Notes: generated from the letters alone by a model not told the origin. A stretch of DNA of 64,000 bases from Bagarius yarrelli (GCA_005784505.1 VCAZ01000027.1:716001-780000), one strand, 5' to 3'. Positions 10,401-22,749 are shown, counted from the stretch's first letter. Numbers and translations are program-made.

Positions 10401-12320
10401 ACCCTTTTGTGTGTCATTTAAAGATTGTCAATAAACAAAAGACTTGAGAAATGCAAATATAGGTGGATAATGAAGCAAAACTATTTACACAAAAAAATTT
10501 AATTCAGCAAGGTGTTAACACTGTTTGATGTCTTACACAGTGGTATTGGAAATTAACATTTGCGTAATTGCATGAACTGATTTCATAGGGTGGGTTGTGG
10601 GATGTAAGATGAGAGGCTAATCATACATTCCTTTAGAGTCAAGCAAAAGGGCAAAATGAAAAATTAACCTTTTTTGTGCCATGGGTGCCTGATTAGAGGA
10701 AATAGAACTAAAACACTAGTAATGAAAAGGAAGTATAAATGGCTAAATGGATGAATTTAAAGTTTTCATATATTTTCCCCATAAAATATAGGAAAAAAAA
10801 TTCTAAAATAAATAATAATAAATAACAGTTAGGCATTCATAAAGAAAACTACTTGTAAGTTTCTGTTTTCAGAAAAGATGCTTTTTGTGTTATTCCTCCT
10901 CTTTCAGCAGAAGAGAAACATAGGTTCCAAAGAAATTTGACTAAAAAATACTATAGCTGTAAAACATTTCCACATCCCATGCTGAGTTGGAACAGATTAG
11001 CTTGCATTCAAATAGGCTTCATAGTGTAATCATCAGTTAATTTACTTTTCTCCCAAAGGAATAAAAGACAGTAGCTTAGAATGATGGAGATTCTGTATTA
11101 AACATGTTGCATCCAGACATCTTGACATTTGAATCCAGTCTATTTAACTGATTTGCTATAATGTGATAACATTGAAAAAAAGAAAGGTGGTTTCTACTGA
11201 GTGTTCTGGCAGTTTCCGACAGGTGACAAATCTGACCGAATTTGACTGACAAATGCAAATGCAAAAAACAGATTAGACCAAAGGGGTTAACTCTGTTTGC
11301 TTTTTGTAGAAGTGCCACCTCCGTGACTATGACAGGCATGCAGAGAATTCCACAGATCATTGTGTCTCCCGATATGGCTCAAAGGTATGCAGTCAAGTTA
11401 GCAAAAACCTGGCTTACCTGACTGATCGAAACTACACCCACACATTAATAACCTTACAGCACTCAGCATGGGAAACAATGTCACACTTTTGGAAGATAAT
11501 TCTACCTCAGAAAGAAGGACAGGGAGAAGGATAGCTTTGAATGGAAGAGAGAGGGGGAGGAGGGATGTTTGAGGAAAAGAAATACCAAGGTCTCCATTTA
11601 TTTTTCTGTCTTTTGTGGCTGAAAGCAAAGTCAGAATTTACTGTTATATTCGCTTTAGAGACTACATGTGTGCTTCGGTTGAAAAATTGATTTTTATATA
11701 ATAAATGCGTTCTTCACTATTTATTACACAACAATACATAGATTGCATTAGCAATCTTCTGTATTCTTTTGAATACTTTGACCATGACACTGTCCAGAAT
11801 TTGAAGAATGCATGTATTAACGTTTTTGAACTTGTCTCCTAATAGAGAAATAATATTTGCAGCAATGCAGCTCAACTAGTACAGTTTAAAATATCTAAAT
11901 ATCTTTTAAAGAATGCTATTTATGTTCCATCTCGTTCAGTATCGTCTAAGTCATTATATAAGTTAAAAAACGCAGTGGTATATGTATATGAGTCATTGGA
12001 TGTACAAATTTCTTTGGGTCTGAGTGGAATGGACTGGCTTACTTTCAGAATCCCTGTAGAAGTGCATTCCTAAGGGCTTTTGTGGTTCTTGTATCCTCCC
12101 TCCTTAGCCCTGCAGTGAGCCCTGCCCAGCTGTGGGAACCAGGCTGTGGGGAGGGAGCTGCCTTATGCCTAGATCTTTCATGCACAAGCATGCACACACA
12201 CAAATTAATTTTTCTTTATACGCTGCCCACAACCAGCAATAGCAAACTTAAATTTAACCATATTAATAAAAGTACATGTTTAGGTAATTTAAATTATGAA
12301 TACTGCTTAAACAGGTACTT
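7488..12320. other. Long gene-free stretch
   Basis: About 4.8 kb with no recognised transposon or coding exon. Frames of 60-94 codons are scattered on both strands without family motifs. A moderate-GC block at 10020-10330 stands out from the AT-rich background and could be a regulatory element. A pyrimidine-rich run lies at about 8385-8420. Confidence 0.45.
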
Positions 12321-12502
12321 TTATTACATTTACAGCATTTGGCAGACACCCTTATTCAAAGCGACTGACATTTATCTTTTTTTTTCTCACAACTGAGCAA
12401 TTGGGGATTAAGGGCCTTGCTTTGGCTTGCTGGTGCTGGGAATAGAACCCTGGTCTTTCTGGTATCAGTCCAACACCTTAACCACTGCGCCACCACTTCC
12501 CA
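12321..12502 (-). mobile_element. tRNA-headed SINE, tail type B
   Basis: On the minus strand it begins with a tRNA-like head: a box A region around GTGGCGCAGTGGTTAAGG and a box B-like GGTTCTATTCC. A spacer with CAAGGCCCTTAATCCCC follows, then a tail CAGTCGCTTTGAATAAGGG and GTCTGCCAAATGC. The head and tail match the copy at 62001-62182 in opposite orientation. Such elements are transcribed by RNA polymerase III and mobilised by a partner LINE. The copy is mutated and no target-site duplication was established. Confidence 0.8.
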
Positions 12503-13994
12503 CTTCCCATTGTTAATACGAAGAAATTAATTTCTTATTATTTCTTTGCTTATGTAATACCTATGCAGACTTATATTTATTTGTAACACTTATTAGAAAA
12601 CACTGAAAATAAAAATCCCAGACATATAAATGCCAGCCCTCTCTGCTCAGTTTTGACACTTTCGTATCATTACAATTCCTAACTGAACTCAAATACAGAG
12701 GTGCGTAGGCTCTTTTAGGGCTTCCTGCTCTCACAATTGGAATATTCGTCTACGCCTGCAAGGTTTACTAAAAATATTATTGGTTCTATTTCGCAAAATT
12801 TTCAAACAACACAGGACTTGAAAGTTAAGTTTTAAACAGTATATATTGGTACAATTGGTACAACTGGTACAATTAAACCCTATGTGATTTTGTTATCTGA
12901 CAGTCTTAACATAATCGTACACAAATCCTCTACAACTGCTTTCTACATTTTTGGCAATGCTTCTAAACGTGCAATAAAGTTTTGGACATTAATTTTAATA
13001 AATTCTTTGATGCATAAGGTTATTCTCACTTCTGTTAAATATTTTTCTGGATAACATTCCTGTAGATTTTCTGTCAGTTTTGTCAGCTCCTTACACTTTA
13101 TCGACTTCTTCAGCACAGTAGAAGCACCATGCATTACAGATATAGAAGCACACAATATGTTGAAGTGTAGAAAGCAGGATGCAGCTTTCAGCCAGCCCTC
13201 ATTAATCCAAGTCAGCTTCAGCTCAAGCCTGTGTGGATGTCCTCCAGTAGCATCAGCTTGAGGAGCCAAGCTTGTGTGCTCATTAGATGAGCCCACACAC
13301 ATTCTCCTCCCTGGCTCAAGAGCAGCAAGCGCTCAGTTTTTCATCTGATTGATGTTGTCACCTTTGGGATGTCATAGCATCTATGTAAATACCCCTACTT
13401 GAGACAAGATAAGATAGCAGGCTGAAACGATTTCCCTTTAGAAAAAAGAATGAAATATTGACAACACCATGCTCGTGTATAATCTCAGTAGGTTACAGGT
13501 ACTGGTTTTCAATAATTTTTGGCTTTTATTATAGACAGTGGCAGTATAATTAGGATGGTATGCTTCACATCACATGATGATAACACCAGACCAGCTGGAG
13601 AAGTTTTCATTAGCTGGTTTGGTATTTGAAGTACTGTTTTAATCTCAATTTTTTAGCCTTTAAAGGGAGTTCTTGATTAAAAAAAAGCATACCCTGAAGA
13701 TCCAGATTTGCCCCTGTTGAGATCTGGTATTATTAATCTTGTGTCATCAGAGGTGGAGAGTTGAGACAGCTAGCTGTTCACATATTCATGTGTTATAAAT
13801 GTGTTTCTATTATGTTTTCTATTATGATTATGTATACAGATTGATTTGCATGCTTTCTGGTCATTTATGTGTCAAACAAGTTTAGTTTTAATAAAATTCT
13901 ATCCAATGTTGCTTTTATCAGTGCTGTGAACGTCTATTTAAAAATAATATTGTTTCAATTTTTCATTGAAGAAGTAATATACATTATAACATGG
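12503..13994. other. Nothing confidently recognised
   Basis: Contains a 119-codon minus-strand frame (12943-13302), one of the longer open frames in the window. It has no recognisable domain, no family resemblance and no splice signals that I could support. The rest is AT-rich, and GGTACAATT-like units repeat near 12848-12878. Confidence 0.4.
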
Positions 13995-14108
13995 TGGAAT
14001 TCCCTTTCTTGCATGTTTTAGCTTAGGAACTTGGGGTAAGAGCACATAGTTACTCATGTTACAGTGCTCTAGGAGGGTCTTGCTCAAGGGCCCGACAGTG
14101 GTAGTGCT
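13995..14108 (-). mobile_element. SINE fragment, tail type A, head missing
   Basis: The minus strand reads CCACTGTCGGGCCCTTGAGC, CACTGTAACATGAG, CTATGTGCTCTTACCCCAAG and a GGGAATTCC end. These are the middle and tail of the same SINE type as 14212-14446. The tRNA-like head is absent, so it is a 5'-truncated fragment. Confidence 0.6.
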
Positions 14109-14211
14109 TTTTTTTTGTCTTTTTACAATTGATTTTTTTTTTGTTATAAACATATGTGGAATTAATGAGAACTGGGTGTGAGTTCTCATAGTATAAGTAT
14201 ATTCAATTCAT

Positions 14212-14446
14212 TGTGTAAGGTACGTGTACAGAGCCAATGAAATGCATTTTTCACATATCCCATCTTGGTAAGTTGGGGTCAGAGCGCAGGGTCAGCTATG
14301 ATACTGCCTTGGAGCAGGAGGGGTTAAGGGTCTTGCTCAAGGACCCAACAGTGGTTGACTTGCCGGTGGTGGGGCTTGAACCCAGGTGTTTCTGGTCTTC
14401 AGATTAACAACTCAGCACCTTAACCATTTGAGCCACCACTGCCCCA
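14212..14446 (-). mobile_element. tRNA-headed SINE, tail type A
   Basis: On the minus strand: head GGCAGTGGTGGCTCAAATGG with a box A-like core, then box B-like GGTTCAAGCCC. The common spacer CCACTGTTGGGTCCTTGAGC and GACCCTTAACCCC follows, then a tail with TATCATAGCTGACC, CTCTGACCCCAACTTACC and GCATTTCATTGGCTCTGTAC. The organisation is the same as in the plus-strand copy at 47478-47695. It lies about 100 bp from a second fragment in the same orientation. Confidence 0.82.
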
Positions 14447-17400
14447 GAATGGGTGGACTGAGAAGAAAAGTGTATTTCATTTTATTTATTAATAATTAAT
14501 AAATAATCCTTTAAATTGTTAATATATTATGCTACAAAGAATTAATAAAAATAATATATTATTTTATTATATAAAATTATCCACATATAATTCCACATAT
14601 ACAGTAAGACAAAATTTTGCTAATGATGTTCTAAATACTTATTTTTTATCCCTATTCCATATTTTAATGTTAGTTCTATTATTGTTAATGATATGACAAA
14701 ATTAGTTTTTTTATGAAAGTGATGAAGATATTAACTTTTTTGCATAGTTTTCTGAAGTCAGCATTTAAATCGTTTCAAAAAATTTCATAAAAACATCTGA
14801 TATGATTACGAGATAAAAACAAGAACAGGTATTGAATTGGTTTTATGACAACTTTGATTAAAAGTTTTGATCTATCTCAAATGTTGAAGTATAATAAAAA
14901 TAGATCAACGTAAATAGTAATATTTCCACATATAAAATGAGAAGATAGACATATTTCAGTCTAGGGAGGTCTGGTTTTCATTATTTTTGAACATGTTTAA
15001 ATCTTGGCAGTGGGAATAAATAGTTAAGAAAGAAACAAGAAGATAAGAAAATGTTTACATAATTGAAAATTATTTCATTCCTGATGTATCACATCATGTA
15101 GATATTTATGGTTATCTGTATATTTTATTGAGTTCCTGTTTCATTTTTCTCCCATTATTTTATGAATGTGTTTTAAAAAACAATTACAAGTGAGTGACCA
15201 AAACCCACTTGCTGATTTGGTCACTGACCCCAAAACCGATTTTTAAAATATGTAATTCATAAAATTGAAAAAAGAAACACAACAGAAAAAGTGGACAAAT
15301 AAACTAAAGGAAACAAACAGATATATTGTAATATTGTAATATCTCCAATTTAGTAAAGCTCTTAATATTCCGCTATATAAATGTCTGTTCCACTGAGTTG
15401 CTTATAGCTAATATGAACAATTTACTTGTGTACCACTCAAAACAACTCAGAGTACCCCTGTTTGTGTTGGGGTTGGTCGATTGTTTAAAGGTGCTTGAAA
15501 ATTTTTTATTTTGAAAAAGTGGGACCAGGCAGAAAAGGTTCGGGAACCATTGCACCATGAAAAGTGGTTCAGACTAGTCTCTTCCAGAAAGATAGATAAC
15601 CTGAACAGCATACATAGTTACCCAAATCATGCTTGTGTCAAGGTTGGCTTGGTCAATATCAAAATTTTAAAAATCTAAAGGTAAGCAATTAACTTTAGTG
15701 TCTTATGGAGTACTTCAAAGCCATGCGAACAGATAAAATAAGCACCTGACTGGTGAAATGGAAGGGGAGGGACTCTTATCACTTGTATTCTTTCCTGCAT
15801 GCCCTTTGATACCATTTGATTACAAGCACATGAAAGTCGTGCGACAAAATCATTTCCCGTTTACTTGGTAAACCAGGCCCTGGCATTTATCAGCTGATCT
15901 TTAGTGAATCATCGGGATTCCACAGACTTCATTGAGCAACAAGCCTGATGTCTCCACAAGTTCGCTGTCCAGAGCAGAGAGCATATCCTTTTAAAAGCAC
16001 ATTTTAAATACGACCACCTGCTTCGCTTTTTATTTCTTCTTGTTATTTTTATTTTTTTTTAATTAAATGTTTAAAGTTTACTGTGGTACTTTTTACTATA
16101 TAAATCACTTAAACTAAAAATTAAATAAATGCAGTTCACACAGTTCGAAAAACTTTAGCAGATTTCCATTTAAATTTGTTGAGTATTCAGTATATGACTA
16201 TTGGCAATAAAGATTTCTATTCAGTTTTTAATTGCATGAAGATTTCCTGACTGTGTGCCAAAGTTCCACGGTTGAGCATATCTAAATAATATATGGTAAT
16301 GATCCATTCACCTTTATCTTATCTGTGCACTTCAAATTAGGACAGAGATCAAAACTGAGCCAAGCCTTAGAAAATAAATGACTATTTGTATAACCAAAAC
16401 AAAAATGTTTCGGGTTGAATGTATTAAGACAAACAAGTTTATTGTGGCTTTTTTAGATTTGAAGAATAGAGTTTTGATTACAAAAAACCATTATAGTTAT
16501 AAGAATATGAACACTAATGTTCAAATAGGGTATTTAGACGTGTTTTCAGACCATACAGCAACATGGTCTAATATGTGTAATAGTGGGCTGCTAGCTATAA
16601 AACAGATACAGTAACAAATAATTTTAAGCAATGACTTTGCTATTTAAATAAGACTTACGTTTTTTTGCGACGATTTTTTTCCAACAAGTCGGCTTATGTC
16701 TCTTTTTAAAAATCAATCCCGATGATAGCCTTGTCACAGTTAGGCAGTAGTCAGCTCCAGCTGTTTTTGCTTTTTCTTATCCTGTCATTCTTGTGATCTG
16801 CTATACCCACCAGTTTGCTCCTTCACACATATCTAAACCTTAGTATGCCATGTTTTAAGCACCATAACCACAACTGAACTGTTACCACCAGAATCATTCT
16901 GACTCCATTAACATACCCAAATTGTCTGATATTTTGGAAATTATAATTCATTATCGACCAGCCTTTTTGACTGACAGGATTACATACAGCCTGGGTGTCA
17001 GTCAGATTACGCACAAACAAGGTTTTAAGCATTAATAGGTTACATTAGTTGGCAAATACAAAATTAGCAATGGTGATTGACCCACTGAAAAGATAACTTT
17101 TTTTCTTCTGTGTCTTCCAGGCTGTAGTCCTGAGGACACCAAAGCTTCCTATTATTCAGCAAATATGTGCTACTGATAACTGCGGCTCCAACCACTTTTG
17201 TGCTGTTTGTTCGCTGCTGTTGACTTTGGAGGGCCCCACTGCTGGCCTGTCTGGTACGGAGGCCTTAGGCATGTGAGGGCATTAGCCTTCTGTGGTTTGT
17301 TTTTGTGTGTTTGTGTGCCAAACTTTAAACACGCACAACTTATCATGCACACACAGGTTACCACACTGACCTTCTGGTTAGTCACAAATATACGTCATAT

Positions 17401-18759
17401 ATAATCGTCATTGGTAAAAATACTTAGTCACTCACATGACTTAGTGACCTCAGTGATCAAAATATTGCTGACATTTTGTTTGTTTTGGCTCTTTAATCAC
17501 TGACTGTTTATTTGAAGACCTGTGACATGTTAGTAAAAGGACATATGATATGTAAGGAATAAAACACAACAGGCCCGAAAATGCAAAGTTAACTGACTTA
17601 ATGATTTTTTCTTTAGTGGAAAACCAATAGCACGGAGACCAGAAATATTAAATAAACACTGCTTTACTTTTACATTTGCTGTAATGTCTGTTATAGAAAT
17701 CCGGCTAAATCACAAATAATAAGGTATATGCTAGAGCCTGGTAATATCTAAATGTAAATTCTTCATGTAAACTCATTTGTGAGTTAATGTCAGTCAGTGT
17801 GTTCTGATTGGTGTTCTGATTGTTTTTCCACCATTGCAGAGGAGGATAAATACCCAGTAAGTGCTAGTAGAGGTCTGGCTTTCATGCATTTAACTAAAAG
17901 AAATATTTTATGGCATGAGCTATAGCTAGGCAATCTGTAGAGATTTGCTTATTTGTTAAAACATATAAATTATTATTGTGGATTTTATGAAACAAAATGC
18001 AAACCAGATTAGCCCCAAGTATTCAGACTGAAGTTCTTCCCAGTATGTAAACATAGAGATAATCAATTAATAAAACACTACCCTTTTTATTTGTGTAGAC
18101 TGGAATATGTCTTTAAAAAAGAAAGAAAAAAGAAGAGTTCCTGCATGCATGGAGTTTATGCTGCTCCTGTCATTTTGGAATGTGCAGAATCTGACTTGCA
18201 CCATACTACATTAAACAGCATATGTTTTTATTTTGCCATCAGAGAATAAATGTTCCTCTGAATGGATGAGAAGCAGGAGATGTGCAAAATACCTCATGGC
18301 AAGGACATAATTAAAGTCATATTCATTCATAAATTTTTGACAACTTTAAAATAGATGACTCATTTGCTGTACCGCTGCAATTACAATAATGCAGGTTTAT
18401 TTGCTTTAGGCGTAGACACTGTGTGGCTTCCTGCTTATACTTAGATTTTCAAGTTTCGTGAGGCAAAATCAATTGCATGTTAGGACAAAACTCTTTGTTG
18501 GGGATTGAGGTATGTATGTCTTAGTCTGGTTGGGTATATAAATCAGAGAAATACACAGGGCTGTAGTCAAGGGGGCTACCTCTCATAACCCCCCCCCCCC
18601 CTCGGTTGTTGTGCCCCTCCCCCCCAATATTGTTTGATCATGTTTTTAATGATCAAAGAATAACTTTGGGTGCCCTGAAGCAACCGCATAGCTGACCTTT
18701 GCCACAGAGCAGTTATGTGAATGTAAGTGCCCAGCACTCGAACTGAGAACAGAAGGTGC
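14447..18759. other. Gene-free AT-rich stretch
   Basis: No recognised transposon, exon or RNA gene. A block at about 15700-15990 is less AT-rich. A C-tract at 18588-18602, followed by a second run near 18621, is the only marked simple sequence. Confidence 0.45.
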
Positions 18760-19208
18760 AGCTTTTAATAGTCTTGGTCCTGGGAAACAGGAGAGCAGAA
18801 AGCCTGCAATACTATGGGTATGGGCATGATAGGGACATACAAAGGTCTAGAGTGGAGAAAGGCGTAAAGGCTATGCATAGTGGAAAAGTGGACAGGAGTC
18901 TGAGGATCTTCTATCCTCCTGATAAAGAAAAGAGCTAGGAGGAAAACAATCTTCAAGGACAGCTTTATAGGCACATTCTCAAGGGGTTCAAAAGGGGATA
19001 AAACATGACACACTAGAATAAGTGCCAAATTCCAAGTTTGAAACCTCTGTCTCTGTGCAGTTGTGCCATGAAGGAAACATAGAAAAATAGACTGGCCTCC
19101 CAGAGAGGTGTGGTAAGCAGGTAGAGCCACCACTAACACTAAGAATGAAGAGAGATAGTCCTGCGGGCAAAAAATCCTCCAGGCTAAAAAGATCCCACAA
19201 TAACTCCA

Positions 19209-19394
19209 CTACATCAGAGGAAGCCAGTAGAAGGAGCGCAGCAGTGGGATGGTGTGAGAAGATTTTGGGAGGTTGTAAACAACTCGTGCAGCTGCAATCT
19301 GAATCATCTGCAAAGCGAGAATTGCACTCATATATAGACCTGCTAGGAGCAAGTTGCAGTAGTCTAGTTTAGAAATTACAGACTGCACAAACAA
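19209..19394 (-). pseudogene. LINE RT C-terminal fragment
   Basis: A 61-codon open frame. LDYCNLLLAGL is the thumb-like motif usually written LDYCNSLLAGLP, followed by an IQIAAARVVYNLP block and a RSFYWLP box (usually RSLHWLP). There is no start signal of its own; it is a relic of the longer ORF2. Confidence 0.8.
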
Positions 19395-19514
19395 TTAAGT
19401 GGTTGAGTAGACAAGAATGGTTGAATTCTTCTTATGTTGTAGAGGATGAACCAGCAGGGTCATGTCAAGTCAGCGACATGCGATCAACAAGACAGTTGAT
19501 TGTCCATAATTACC

Positions 19515-19775
19515 CTAAGGTTGCAGGGTAAGGGGATCAACGAATTGTCCATGGTGATTTAAAATCCTGGAATGGGGATGAATAGTCTGGGATAAATTGC
19601 AGTTAAAGTTTGCTATGGTTTCAGCCAATGAGCTGCCACCTACAATTCTTGGTATATCTGCCAGGCGTGCTAAGATCTGGGCAGAAGCTAAGGTGTCTGA
19701 GGGAGGAACGGAAAAGACAAGTTGGGTGTTATCTGTATAACAATGGTAAAAGAACCCATGAAATAACAAAACCAA
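19515..19775 (-). pseudogene. LINE RT catalytic-box fragment
   Basis: An 87-codon frame. YTDN at 19728-19739 stands where YADD is expected, losing the second catalytic aspartate. DTLASAQILARLADI follows. The C-terminal half (SRILNHHGQFVDPLTLQP) corresponds to the region before the LDYCN motif. This is a relic, not a gene. Confidence 0.75.
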
Positions 19776-19800
19776 TTGCCTTCCGTATGTGTGGAAAAAG

Positions 19801-20860
19801 AACTGTTAAAGGTCAAGGAGAAGTATCCATGAAAGGCTAACAGCAGGAGAAATAGAGCTTATCCTATGGAAGTTAAACTCACAGAGTACTATTAAATGGA
19901 TGCAATCAGTAGAGAAGATGCTAAGAACTTTTTTAATCTCAACTGCATAAAATGAAACTGCATAAAATGCAAAGGAAGAGATGGTTAAATTAGACATAGC
20001 TGGGAAAGATCTCTAAGACAACAAATAAAAGACAACAATAGACCTGTGCCACCCCACTGCCCATTTCTTGTAAAGGTAAGGCATAGGCAGAGGTGATTGT
20101 GTGGGGATATCCAGGTCTTAGTGAGCACCAAGTCAGGAAACAAAGAAAATGTAGAGCTGTGATGAAGTCAGACTCTAAAGCCCACCTGCCGTAAGGTTGC
20201 TGAACGAGTGGCCTCTGCTTTGTGGGTGGTAACGACTGAGCCAGTTTAGGGTAACAAGTGTAATGGGCATGACTCAATCTAGTGCTGTTTGTTCAAAATT
20301 ACTGTTAATACAAAAAGAGAACAATAAAAGTATATGTTTGTTAAAGCAGAGTTTAGAAAATTAAACCGCTAGAGTCAGCAGAACACCACCAATATATATC
20401 AACAAGCCTTGCCCACGATTTCTCTGATTGGCTGTGTTATGTCTCATGTGTCATTATGTTTTTAGCATTTTGATGTCTACAGAGAGTAAAGCCTTCAGCT
20501 TTTTTAAAAGGTAACTTATCCGTTTATTTAGTTTACGTAAGATTAAATGTGACTCTTATAACATTATCACAGCATATAATTGTCAGTTTTGTCAGTTTGT
20601 TTTGTTTAAGTTGTAATGTTTTAATATTGATTACTCTATGATTTTCTTGTTCACTTGTATGAGTGTGCACTGTACTGTATTAACTGTTTTTGCAAATTAT
20701 TGCTGCTGATTGTTGCTGACTGTTAGTTGTGGTTTGGCGACAGCTCTGGAGAGACTGATCTATATTTGTAGGTTTACATGTTGCGTTCTATTTTTAATAT
20801 AAGTTTGAAAAATGTTGATTGGGTTCTTTTACTTATAAACATGATATTATTTGCAATTAT
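19801..20860. other. Unassigned, between LINE and gypsy relics
   Basis: May include upstream LINE sequence up to about 20280, but no protein motif could be read. From 20300 to 20860 it is plain AT-rich DNA. No 3' LTR of the neighbouring gypsy element was found here. Confidence 0.4.
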
Positions 20861-20879
20861 TTTAAATATTATTATTATT

Positions 20880-20952
20880 AGTTATCTTCAAGTTTAGGGT
20901 TACATTTTGTCCATTACAGTCATTTACAGGGTGAAATATTCCTTAATAACTT
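20880..20952 (+). repeat. Direct duplication, copy 1
   Basis: A 73-bp block that recurs at 21324-21396 with two visible differences, 444 bp apart in the same orientation. Both copies are preceded by a short (TTA)n-like run. Confidence 0.9.
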
Positions 20953-21116
20953 TGATGGTAATTGGCACATCATTTTAGTTTTAGCATGCAAATACCCCTA
21001 CTAAGAACTAGAAATTTTGAGCTCTATGAAAATTATTTAGTTGGGTGTTCGGGTTGAGCTGAATGAAAGTCCTGTGTGAGAGTGGGGTCCAGAATGTCTT
21101 AGGCTTTAACCCATGA

Positions 21117-21174
21117 CTACTCTTTTACCCTACTCTTCTACCCTACCCTACTCTTCTACTTCTACCCTACTCAG
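21117..21174. repeat. Short CTACCCTACTCTT-type tandem repeat
   Basis: Imperfect repetition of TACTCTTCTACCC-like units beside the chromodomain relic. Confidence 0.6.
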
Positions 21175-21290
21175 CTCCATAACCTTTCCACTCCAGCAGG
21201 TACTCTAGTTGACCTCTCCTTCTCTTAAAGTCCAGGATTTCATGAACCTAGTGTGTGGGAGCCCCCTTTAATTTTGATAGGAGCAGGTGG
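21170..21290 (-). pseudogene. Chromodomain relic
   Basis: The minus strand reads VHEILDFKRRRGQLEYLLEW followed by KGYGAE, the aromatic and KGY-box core of a chromodomain as found at the integrase C-terminus of chromoviruses. A stop precedes it and another follows. The segment lies between the two copies of a 73-bp duplication, separated from the integrase part by copy 2. In active elements this domain guides integration to marked chromatin. Confidence 0.82.
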
Positions 21291-21323
21291 ATCCGTAGTG
21301 TTTGTATTATTATTATTATTCTC

Positions 21324-21396
21324 AGTTATCTTTAAGTTTAGGGTTACATTTTGTCCATCACAGTCATTTACAGGGTGAAATATTCCTTAATAACTT
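21324..21396 (+). repeat. Direct duplication, copy 2
   Basis: Partner of 20880-20952. It lies between the integrase C-terminal relic and the chromodomain relic of the gypsy element. Confidence 0.9.
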
Positions 21397-21423
21397 TTAA
21401 ATTGCCACATTGTAGTGTAGTGT

Positions 21424-22437
21424 TTGGAAAGGGCCAATGTATTTGTGCCCAAGCTTTTACTGGGCGGAGAGCCATACCAATTGCCCTGGTTGATCATTCA
21501 GATGGGGGCGTCTACATCGGTTTGCTTGAAGGTGTTCTCACAGGTCTCTACAGTCGGACTAGGGTGCTTTTACATACTTGAGCCTTATGCCTTATCCAAT
21601 CCTCCACTTCTGGAACATTAGATGGTTTCCCAGACTACAGGAACATTTGTGACTGGTACCTCAGAACACAATGAAAAGGAGTGAGACCTGTGGAGGAATT
21701 AATCAAAAAGTTCTTGGCATCCTCATCTCAGAGTATGAACTCGCTCCATCTTGCTTGTTTGCAGGCACAGTAAGAACTTAAATGCCTTCTCAGCTCTTGG
21801 TTTAACCTTTGCATTTGACCATTAGACTATGGGTGGTACCCAGAGTTAAGCCTGACATTAATGTCACATAGAAATGCGCTGAACTCTGACCATAGGTGTG
21901 ACGTCAATTGAGGCCACGGTCTGATACGATATCTGCTGGAATACCAAAAATCTCGGAACACATGTGTGAACAGCTTGGTTTCTATGGCTGTGGGCGGACC
22001 CTTGAGCAGAATTAGGATAAGAATTAGTGACAAAGCCAATAGAGATGTGGGACCAGGTCTCTGTGGTATAGGCAGGGTTTCCAAAAGCCCTTTAAGTTGA
22101 TGTCATGGGGTTTTAGATTGTGCACAGATGTTGCAGGAGTTCACAAAGTTCACAATGTCTTGCCGATACCCTAGCCACCAGTAAGCATCAGTTCTGTAGT
22201 ATGCTTGATACTGGGATGCTGAGCTGAGGGCAGTATGGACCCATGACATGACATGTGAGTGCAGGATACTTGGTATATAGAGTTTGCAAGCAGGGCATGA
22301 TGCTGGAGAGGGGCCATTTTGATGTTATCTAGTGATCTCTTCATCGATGTCCCACCGAATGGGACCTGGCACAATCTGAGGGTTAAGAATGGGGCCGGGG
22401 CACGGATCTCAATAGTGGGGTCGTGCCTTTGAAACAA
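21424..22437 (-). pseudogene. Chromovirus integrase relic
   Basis: The minus strand gives YWWLGYRQDIVNFVNSCNIC and AQSKTP (zinc-binding end) at about 22100-22190. Next comes a core with LKGPPTAIETKLFTHVFRDF and TSHLWSEFSAFL-NSGYHP at 21827-22084. The C-terminal part near 21560-21660 reads SSTGLTPFHCVLRYQ, GKPSNVPEVEDW and VCKSTLVRL. These follow the order of a gypsy DDE integrase (SDRGPQFTS-VW region, SLTSGYHP, LSPFQCVLGYQP). Multiple stops and frameshifts are present. Confidence 0.88.
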
Positions 22438-22499
22438 GGAATGACACTTACAAACATTAAAAAACAGGACCCATCGTGCTTGCCTTGAGGCGTTTGGTA

Positions 22500-22745
22500 G
22501 ACTTGAAATATTTGAGATTTTTCTATTGTGATCTGTGATCCGCTCCAGCTAGAGCCTCCACTCCATTAAGGCTTCTTTCATGGTGAGTAATTCTTTGTTT
22601 TCCACATCGTAAGTTTGTTTAGCGGTGGTTAGGTGGCATGAGAAAAAGGCACATGCGTGAAGTCTGGAGGAAGTGCCATGTCTCTGACATAGGATGACTC
22701 CAACTCTGCAGTCAGAAGTGCCTACTTCCACCACAGTAGTAATGC
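22500..22745 (-). pseudogene. Chromovirus RNase H relic
   Basis: The 61-codon minus frame (22549-22734) reads VEVGTSDCRVGVILCQR, CAFFSCHLTTAKQTYDVENK and ELLTMKEALMEWR. These match the EVDAS...GVGAVLSQR, CAFFSRRLTPAERNYDVGN and ELLAVK-ALEEWR boxes of gypsy RNase H. The first catalytic Asp (VDAS) reads VGTS. Clear homology, broken enzyme. Confidence 0.88.
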
Positions 22746-22749
22746 AGGG

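Larger units (their letters stand above)
18765..19800 (-). mobile_element. L2/Rex-like LINE, degenerate copy
   Basis: Minus-strand reverse-transcriptase remnants appear in the right order. The HCYTDNTQL box lies near 19720-19745, followed by SAQILARLADI. Further on, at 19209-19394, are VISKLDYCNLLLAGL, LQMIQIAAARVVYNLPKSSH and PLLRSFYWLP. These are hallmark post-catalytic motifs of L2/Rex-like fish LINEs. The catalytic YADD box reads YTDN, so it is inactive, and stops separate the fragments. The part at 18765-19140 is less certain. The element may extend to about 20280, where no motif was identified. Confidence 0.78.

Noticed and set aside
12943..13302. 119-codon minus-strand frame as a gene
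   Set aside because: No domain, no splice context and no family resemblance; kept only as a finding for checking.
20300..21100. 3' LTR of the chromovirus
   Set aside because: No match to the 5' LTR start (TGTAAGGATTCC) or its polyadenylation region was seen.
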